IMG/VR virus record: IMGVR_UViG_3300032080_000129
Span: 1-57,801 of that record
DNA length: 57,801 bases
Strand: one strand, 5' to 3'
Origin: a virus
The position numbers were made by a program, and so were the translations under genes. The notes under the pieces are model-generated. The model ran no database searches and was not told the origin of the DNA. It was given only the letters and a program-made list of their open reading frames with translations. Numbering within the stretch: the first letter of the stretch is position 1; every line of letters starts with the position of its first letter. Below, piece by piece: positions 53,196 to 57,801 of the stretch.

Positions 53196-53765
53196 TCAGG
53201 CCTCCTCAAGCTTCGCTGCGATCCGCTCCAGCGCATCCAGCTCGTTGTCGTCCAGCTTTTCGAGGTCAACCTTGACCCGCTTCTCGATCTTGCCCGAGTG
53301 GTTGACATCGACTCGATCGCGGTACTTCTCCGGGCGCCGGGACTTCAGCATGAACTCCAGGAGGCGGTCGCTGTAGCTCTGCACATCCGTGACGTGTTTC
53401 CCCGCCGAGACCAACGGGGTCGTCACACCCTCAACCGCGCGACGATAGGCCTCACGCTCCATCGCCTCGGTCGATTCCTCCTCAGCGTCGGCCCAAGCCA
53501 GTGCGAAGTCCTCATTCCGCTGCCGCTCGGCGTAGACGGTATTGCGCGAGATCCCCATCAGTTCGCAGGCGGTCGAGACCATCCCGCACCAGCGGAAGGT
53601 GTCCAGCCACTGCTCGCGAGACCAGCGCTCATCACGCGGGCGCGTTGCAGTGTCCTGAGCGTCATCGTGTGGATGGCGCCCGCAGCGATCGCTTCCCCTC
53701 TTCGGGAACGCCGTGCAGGGCTTGCCGTCCTGGCGCTTTCCGGTGCACCGCTTCGGCTCGCTCAC
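53196..53765 (-). CDS. terS: Terminase small subunit, 189 aa
   Basis: N-terminal RCTGKRQDGKPCTAFPKRGS with CGRH is a zinc-like motif; then an HTH (WCGMVSTACELMGISRNTVY) and helices for oligomerisation (DFALAWADAEEESTEAMERE), ending with a coiled tail. The order DNA-binding then central helices is that of TerS. It lies directly before TerL (6 bp). Confidence 0.8.
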   Translation of the reverse strand: MSEPKRCTGKRQDGKPCTAFPKRGSDRCGRHPHDDAQDTATRPRDERWSREQWLDTFRWCGMVSTACELMGISRNTVYAERQRNEDFALAWADAEEESTEAMEREAYRRAVEGVTTPLVSAGKHVTDVQSYSDRLLEFMLKSRRPEKYRDRVDVNHSGKIEKRVKVDLEKLDDNELDALERIAAKLEEA

Positions 53766-54190
53766 GACTCTCCCCCTTCCTGCATCCGCAGCGCCTTGCG
53801 CATCTTCCTGACGACCGCGCTTTTGCTCGCCTCCCCTACCGTGGGGCAGTCGCGGGCCTCGATCTCAGCGGCTGCGGAGCGGCAGACCTGGGCGTGAAGC
53901 CGGAGGCGGTCGCCCTTGCGTTCCCGGGACTTGGCGCGTGCCTTGGCTCGGTTGCCGTTGGCTCCGGCGGCGATCCGGTCCTTCCGCTCGGCCTCCTGCT
54001 CGAACTCCTCGGCGGCTTGGCGCAGATCCTCTGGAGTCTTATCGAGCGACCCCTGGTCTTCGGCGATGACCCGCAGGGCCTCCTCTCGGTCTGGGGCCGA
54101 CACGCTGCCACTGACCAGGCGATGGCCGTCGTGTTCAACGGCGATGTCGAACTGAAAGTCACTCAAGGCACTTGCCTCCTTGGCGGGCAC
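53762..54190 (-). CDS. Hypothetical protein upstream of terminase, 142 aa
   Basis: Beta-rich N terminus (FQFDIAVEHDGHRLVSGSVS), then basic helices (KDRIAAGANGNRAKARAKSR). ATG/GTG start at 54190; overlaps the small subunit start by four bases. DNA binding is plausible because of its basic region. Function unknown. Confidence 0.6.
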   Translation of the reverse strand: MPAKEASALSDFQFDIAVEHDGHRLVSGSVSAPDREEALRVIAEDQGSLDKTPEDLRQAAEEFEQEAERKDRIAAGANGNRAKARAKSRERKGDRLRLHAQVCRSAAAEIEARDCPTVGEASKSAVVRKMRKALRMQEGGES

Positions 54191-54242
54191 TTGCTCGCCG
54201 GGTCGTGTGGTTGCCGGGCCTCTTGGCCTCGGCGATTCAGAA

Positions 54243-54437
54243 CTACGCGGTGCGCCAGCGGACGACAGGTGGGCCTTCCCCGTCGTGTCCTGCGTCGACT
54301 CGCCTGCTCACCCGGCCTTCGCCGTGGAGCGAGTTGAGGGTCGGGACAACCTCTCGCGGGGTGGGATGACCGAGACGTTCCGCGAGCTGCAAGGCGGTCA
54401 TCTCTCCACTGAGCGCATCGAGGATGCTGGACTCCAT
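54243..54437 (-). CDS. Small winged-helix protein at head of the late operon, 64 aa
   Basis: MESSILDALSGEMTALQLAE then RLGHPTPREVVPTLNSLHGE and GRVSRRVDAGHDGEGPPVVR is a compact wHTH. It is the first gene of the structural operon in transcription order, so it may regulate late transcription. ATG at 54437. Confidence 0.65.
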   Translation of the reverse strand: MESSILDALSGEMTALQLAERLGHPTPREVVPTLNSLHGEGRVSRRVDAGHDGEGPPVVRWRTA

Positions 54438-54583
54438 CGGGCCTCCCGTCTCGTAGCTGGTTAGAAGACTCGCCCTGCACCGGTCATCACGGCTCCCTCG
54501 GGAGCGCCGGGGTCAGGGCGGTTACTGCGCGGCCACCGTTTCCTCAGCAACGCCGAAGCGAGGCTGGTCCAGGGTGGCGCTGA

Positions 54584-54657
54584 TGGCGGGGGCCAGATTT
54601 GAACTGGCGACCTCAGCGACATGAGCGCTGCGAGCTACCTGGCTGCTCTACCCCGCG
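54584..54657 (-). tRNA. tRNA-Met (CAT), initiator-like
   Basis: A 74-nt cloverleaf: acceptor CGCGGGG/CCCCGCC with a C1.C72 mismatch at the first pair (the mismatch at this position is the hallmark of bacterial initiator tRNA), D region AGAGCAGCCAGGTAGCTCG as in fMet tRNA, anticodon arm CAGCG-CTCATGT-CGCTG, T arm GCCAG-TTCAAAT-CTGGC, discriminator A. It differs from host-type initiator in that the three G-C pairs expected in the anticodon stem (GGG/CCC) are not there. CCA is not encoded. It lies between regulators and the late operon, in antisense to nothing. Confidence 0.85.
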
Positions 54658-54763
54658 GTGAAGACTCCCGACGCCCGTCCCTCTGACAGGAAAGCGCCGG
54701 GGGTGGATAGCGGTGAGTCGCAAGGGCGGGCAGGGGGTCGCCTTCGCGGTCTGAGCTATCCGT

Positions 54764-55006
54764 GTGAGGGTGCCTCTAGCCGAGCGGGCTGCGAGGCGTG
54801 ATCGTCTGCGGGCGCACGTGTCCCACCTCGATCAGGGGCTGATACTACACGTCAGCCACGGACGGATCTTCTTCGTCGGGGAAAATCGGGTAGTGGGTCA
54901 GTTTGAACCGCGGGGCTCGCAGGAGGCGCCAGAATGCCCCAGGCCGATAGAGAACTCGGCAACTATGTATCCAGAGCACGTAGGGCCAGGCAGCGCTGAC
55001 GCCTGA
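54764..55006 (+). CDS. Possible rightward small protein, 80 aa
   Basis: GTG frame with a protein-like centre (HLDQGLILHVSHGRIFFVGE then NRVVGQFEP) but no ribosome binding site and a weak C terminus. It may be a shadow. It is next to the tRNA and convergent to the wHTH gene. Low confidence. Confidence 0.35.
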   Translation: MRVPLAERAARRDRLRAHVSHLDQGLILHVSHGRIFFVGENRVVGQFEPRGSQEAPECPRPIENSATMYPEHVGPGSADA

Positions 55007-55021
55007 GCCCTGACGGTGGGG

Positions 55022-55681
55022 TTACCTGGGCATGGACGGCGACTCGAAGGCCAGTGCCCCAGACGTAGCCGTGAAGGTCGGCGTGCCGTCGTCCTCGCCT
55101 CGCTCATGCCTCCGGACGATGGAGGCGGCTTTGATCCCCTGCGCTCGCTCTAGCGTCTCGGCTTGCAGATCCCGCAGTTCTTTCCAGCCCTGCTCATCCA
55201 GCTCCAAAGGCACCCAGCTCAAGTGGCGGTCGGGGCGCTTGTCGAAGGTGCCTTGGTAGATGGCTCCCTCGGCTCGCGCTATCAGCATCTGCAAAGTCGA
55301 CCGCGAGATGCTTCGCCGCTGCTCCAGGCTCAGCGCCTTGAAGTCCTCGTCGGTATGAAGCGCCAGCATTTTGCTTCGGTAGACGTGCTCGCTGGCGCCG
55401 CGTCTCGGGATGGTCTGGGTCAAGACGATGCAGTCGGCTTTCGCAAGCTCCTTGAAGTGATACGCGATGTGCGAGAGCGCGTTTTTCTCGTCCCCTTCGA
55501 AGTCGAAGCCGGGCGGCAGTAGTCCGCGCCGGAGGAACTGGATCGGGCTGAGGTCGCCTTCGCAGAGAGCTTCCAGAATTCGGACGCGGATCGGGTGTTT
55601 CAGCGCTTGGCAGACCGACTGCTCATTGGGGGAGCGCCTGTCCGCTCGACTCTTTCCAGCCTTCTGTGACCCCTGGTTCAT
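55022..55681 (-). CDS. ArsR-type winged-helix regulator, 219 aa
   Basis: ATG at 55681 is preceded by AGGAGG, so I prefer it to the longer start at 55699. VCQALKHPIRVRILEALCEG then SPIQFLRRGL, LSHIAYHFKELAKADCIVLT is a winged HTH with family-specific extension GASEHVYRSKMLALHTDEDF and a C-terminal helical half (LELDEQGWKELRDLQAETLE). It belongs to the same host-style family as 22098-22748. It likely controls genes near its upstream operator at 55.8 kb. It is probably a moron or captured host regulator. Confidence 0.78.
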   Translation of the reverse strand: MNQGSQKAGKSRADRRSPNEQSVCQALKHPIRVRILEALCEGDLSPIQFLRRGLLPPGFDFEGDEKNALSHIAYHFKELAKADCIVLTQTIPRRGASEHVYRSKMLALHTDEDFKALSLEQRRSISRSTLQMLIARAEGAIYQGTFDKRPDRHLSWVPLELDEQGWKELRDLQAETLERAQGIKAASIVRRHERGEDDGTPTFTATSGALAFESPSMPR

Positions 55682-55770
55682 ACAGCCCCTCCTGAGCACT
55701 TCAATCGTTTAGATCGCGAGAACCTATCCGATTGTGCGGTTGAGTTAAACGCTATTTGCGGCCGGGGTCT

Positions 55771-55812
55771 TAGTTAGTAGAACCACTTCTATTAGTAGAG
55801 GTAGTTCTATTA
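55771..55812. promoter_or_regulatory. AT-rich near-palindromic operator
   Basis: A nearly symmetric stretch with repeated TAGTAG/TTCTA elements (ACCACTTCTA then TAGAGGTAGT around a TTAG centre; outer AGAAC/GTTCT). It lies about 90 bp upstream of the wHTH start and 42 bp before a rightward 19-codon ORF. A regulator could act on both divergent genes. Confidence 0.55.
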
Positions 55813-55853
55813 ACAGCCGGGTTCCCCAGACGACGGGAAGGGGGTGAACTCGG

Positions 55854-55913
55854 ATGAAGATCATCGGCAGCGTGCCGGTCCACCCGGCCGCGTCCATCAA
55901 CAAGGGGGGCTGA
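55854..55913 (+). CDS. 19-aa short ORF with GC hairpin behind it
   Basis: ATG 55854 follows GGGGGTG by eight bases; product MKIIGSVPVHPAASINKGG. It is divergent to the wHTH gene and preceded by the AT-rich operator; a CCCCGGC/GCCGGGG hairpin (about 55936-55964) follows. Could be a leader peptide or a small signalling peptide; no evidence for either beyond layout. Confidence 0.4.
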   Translation: MKIIGSVPVHPAASINKGG

Positions 55914-56038
55914 CCCTCCCCAGCCCTTTAGGTGGCCCCGGCGCTCGATTCGGGCCGGGGTCGCCATGTGAAGTCGAATCTGAGGCAGGGGGCTTGGCGA
56001 CCGCCCCTGAGGACGCGCCGCCTGCTCTCGTTGGCTTG

Positions 56039-56575
56039 CTAGGCGAGGGAGCGCTCGCGTGCCATCTCTACGCCCCATTCAATGTCTTCGAGTGAGGGCG
56101 GCTCTTGCGAGATGAACACCGAGTGATACGGGATCTCCTCGCCCTCTACGGTCAGTTCGTAACCGGGGAAGGCGTGGGAGAGATTGCGGAGGTCCGTCGC
56201 GTCTTCATCCCAATGCTTCTGGATGACTTCATCGACAAGGGCCAGTTGATCGCTGGTCATCCAGTCGATCTGGGCCTTGCGCTTGGCGACGATCCTCCTC
56301 TGTCTGTACATGTACCTGCCGACCTCTTGAATCTCGATTGATCCCGAGTCCTTGAGGTCGCGCTCAGCGAGCAACTGCTCATCGGCGAGCGGCCCGTGAG
56401 GCTTCTTTCGGTAGCACGCGCCAGTGATTGACTCGCCGAACTCGGCATGGGCGCCGAAGTCGCTGAGGAACAGCAACTTGGCGAGCTTGACGCGCCCGAA
56501 ACGGGGATCGTCGCTCGACCTCTCAGCGAGGTAGAGGATCAACTCCCGCGTCTTCTGTATGGATTCTTTAGTCAT
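56039..56575 (-). CDS. SocA/Panacea-type antitoxin domain protein, 178 aa
   Basis: ATG at 56575 (MTKESIQKTRELILYLAERS) after GGGGG. RFGRVKLAKLLFLSDFGAHA then ITGACYRKKPHGPLADEQLL is the Panacea (SocA, DUF4065) pattern (KLxKLLFLxD ... YxxxPxGP). Families with this domain neutralise many unrelated toxins. The neighbour on the other strand is a DUF3800 fragment, a type of partner gene seen in defence loci. It probably belongs to an accessory TA-like module. Confidence 0.75.
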   Translation of the reverse strand: MTKESIQKTRELILYLAERSSDDPRFGRVKLAKLLFLSDFGAHAEFGESITGACYRKKPHGPLADEQLLAERDLKDSGSIEIQEVGRYMYRQRRIVAKRKAQIDWMTSDQLALVDEVIQKHWDEDATDLRNLSHAFPGYELTVEGEEIPYHSVFISQEPPSLEDIEWGVEMARERSLA

Positions 56576-56715
56576 TAAACCCCCACATCTGGATCTTTTG
56601 TTTTGTACCACACTGATGCTAGCGGACACTGCGGGCGGGCTTAGCAAAGATCCCGCTTGACGCAGGAGGCATTTCTCGCGGCGCCGCCGATGCCGTCCGA
56701 AGGCGTGAGTACAAC

Positions 56716-57147
56716 ATGGCCTGTTCCTGTCGTCCGCTTTCGGGATCGACGCTTCAGGTAGGCCCCTCCGGCGGGACCCGGGGGGGTCTACTTCTTTTTG
56801 GGCTCTACAAGCTGGCTTGGTATCTCCACTTCAAGTTTGTGGCACCGCGGATAGCGGACCCAGACGACAGCTTGCTGGTGGTCGCTTCTTCCCTGATGAT
56901 CAATCGTAAAAAGAAGGCCGTGAAAGAAGCCGTCGATAGCGTCGTCACCCAGGTTGCGCCGACGCTGAACTACGAGTCGTCCTTCCTGCCGGCCCTGTGC
57001 GATCCCTGTCTCCAGGTAGCCGACTACTGCACTTGGGCGCTCCAGCGGAAGTACGAGCAACTGGAAGACTCCCGCTCCTACGATCTCGTCAAGCATCTGA
57101 TCCGGTCGGAGTGGGAGCCGTTTCGCCTCGGCACTCGGCGCTACTAA
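56716..57147 (+). pseudogene. Truncated DUF3800 protein
   Basis: From residue about 30 onward (LYKLAWYLHFKF, VASSLMINRKKKAVKEAV, LPALCDPCLQVADYCTWALQ) this matches the C-terminal half of DUF3800 proteins (LQxADYxxWAxxRKYE signature at the end). The N-terminal catalytic half (the YxDESG start) is absent; the first 28 residues are low in coding quality. A G7 run in the boundary suggests a frameshift or deletion. A functional nuclease-like DUF3800 is unlikely. Confidence 0.7.
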
Positions 57148-57279
57148 AGGGGCCGGAGAGGCCCGGACTGGCTAGCCGTTAGGCAGAGCCCCCAGGACCC
57201 TTTCGCCAGCGTGGGAATCACTCTCCGTACCAAAAGGTAGTCAATGCATCGGCGGAAAGCCAGCCAATTTTAGGGGTTC

Positions 57280-57801
57280 CTAATCCAGCAGCGCCGCAAT
57301 CTCTTCCAGAGACCAGATGTGATCAGCAACGCCGGCAGCCATTGCCGGGGTGCGCGGGTAGCGCTCCTTCAACGTCCTGTGCGGGCGAGCGAAGTTGTAG
57401 TGCATGAAGTGGAGGCTGACCGCGTGGGCCAGGTTCTCGACTTTGCGGCTGAAGCCATTGGTGAGCCGCGTGAACCGCCGCATCCCCATCCGCATGGTCA
57501 GGTTCTGGCGCTCGACGTAGCTGGTTGAGTAGAAGTCACAGGCATCGGCGATGGCCTTCACTAGCTCGCGGGGGTCGGCTTCCAGCCCCGTCATCACCCT
57601 CACGACCGTGTCCAGCCTGGGGCAGGAATCGCCTCGCTCCATGCGCGAGATCTCGGCCTGGTGGACGGACAGCCTCTCGGCGAACTGTTCCTGATTCTGC
57701 CCCGCTCGCCGGCGTGCGTTGAAAACGAAGCGGCCGAACTCCGCTGCCGCCGCCGCCCGATATCGCTGATTCCCATCGGGCTCAATACCCTCTGCCTGCA
57801 T
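57280..57801 (-). CDS. XRE HTH fused in frame to an IS1-like transposase C terminus, 173 aa
   Basis: Residues 21-87 are a typical XRE domain (FGRFVFNARRRAGQNQEQFA, VHQAEISRMERGDS). From residue 91 the sequence is the C-terminal end of IS1-like DDE transposases (STSYVERQNLTMRMGMRRFT, SLHFMHYNFARPHRTLKERY, VADHIWSLEEIAALLD). The junction ACD|FYSTS has no break in frame. Only the transposase tail is present, so transposition is not expected. The gene begins on the last codon of the window, so the N terminus may extend. Confidence 0.75.
   Translation of the reverse strand: MQAEGIEPDGNQRYRAAAAAEFGRFVFNARRRAGQNQEQFAERLSVHQAEISRMERGDSCPRLDTVVRVMTGLEADPRELVKAIADACDFYSTSYVERQNLTMRMGMRRFTRLTNGFSRKVENLAHAVSLHFMHYNFARPHRTLKERYPRTPAMAAGVADHIWSLEEIAALLD

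Noticed and set aside
54584-54657. tRNA as the attachment site (attR) of the prophage
   Set aside because: It is placed and oriented so that it could be, but regulators, SocA and DUF3800 lie beyond it and the tRNA is divergent from a host-type initiator. Without the left junction it cannot be decided.
1-57801. CRISPR array, reverse transcriptase or diversity-generating element
   Set aside because: No regular direct repeats with spacers and no RT motifs were seen on either strand; tail fibre shows no variable repeat pair.

Overview
This window is almost entirely one temperate siphovirus-type genome, most likely an integrated prophage, in a high-GC host. Several genes point to an actinobacterium of the class Thermoleophilia (Solirubrobacterales-like). 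The TetR gene opens with an LPPGRHGLPREF block, and two winged-helix regulators have a LKHPIR/MEHPLR entry helix; I associate both styles with that group. This host call is inference from recalled sequence style, not from a search. The window starts on the stop codon of the integrase gene and ends on the start codon of an HTH-transposase chimera, so neither attachment site can be identified.

Layout. From 1 to 21.3 kb lies a leftward early operon of about 50 tightly packed, mostly start/stop-overlapping genes. It holds a tyrosine integrase, an excisionase-like HTH, a Dam-type methylase, an internally deleted Dcm methylase, many small Cys-rich or acidic proteins, an HNH-like protein, an mIHF-like nucleoid protein, a DUF1376 replisome organiser with an iteron-like cluster inside the next gene, a Gp37/Gp68 protein, a T4 Rnl1-like RNA ligase, a TetR protein, a PD-(D/E)XK exonuclease with a candidate annealing protein, and a multi-HTH protein. 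A lone rightward ribbon-helix-helix gene at 9.5 kb carries its own direct-repeat operator. At 21.26-21.98 kb two divergent, related Cro/CI-like repressors face each other across a TCCAGA operator; this is the likely lysogeny switch.

From 22 to 54.4 kb lies the late region, also leftward and written here in map order. It comprises a winged-helix regulator, a lysis block (holin-like, CHAP endolysin, DUF5662), a rightward cluster of four small genes (25.3-26.5 kb), membrane proteins, minor tail protein, tail fibre, a rightward moron island (30.6-33.4 kb: structured noncoding DNA, an AAA+ ATPase, a 21-codon ORF, two secreted proteins), a minor tail protein, a 1921-residue tape measure, tail chaperones joined by a likely +1 frameshift, major tail protein, tail/head completion proteins, capsid, scaffold, MuF protein, portal and the two terminase subunits. 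The right edge (54.2-57.8 kb) holds a small wHTH gene, an initiator-like tRNA-Met, a second wHTH regulator with an AT-rich palindromic operator and a 19-residue ORF, a SocA/Panacea-type antitoxin, a truncated DUF3800 gene and an XRE HTH fused in frame to a transposase C terminus.

How it works together. The early operon supplies recombination, replication recruitment, modification and RNA-repair functions but no DNA polymerase or helicase, so host replication machinery is probably used. The late operon builds an HK97/P22-fold capsid and a long noncontractile tail. The rightward cassettes embedded in it look like morons expressed from the prophage. All functional names rest on motif recognition by eye; no database search was run.
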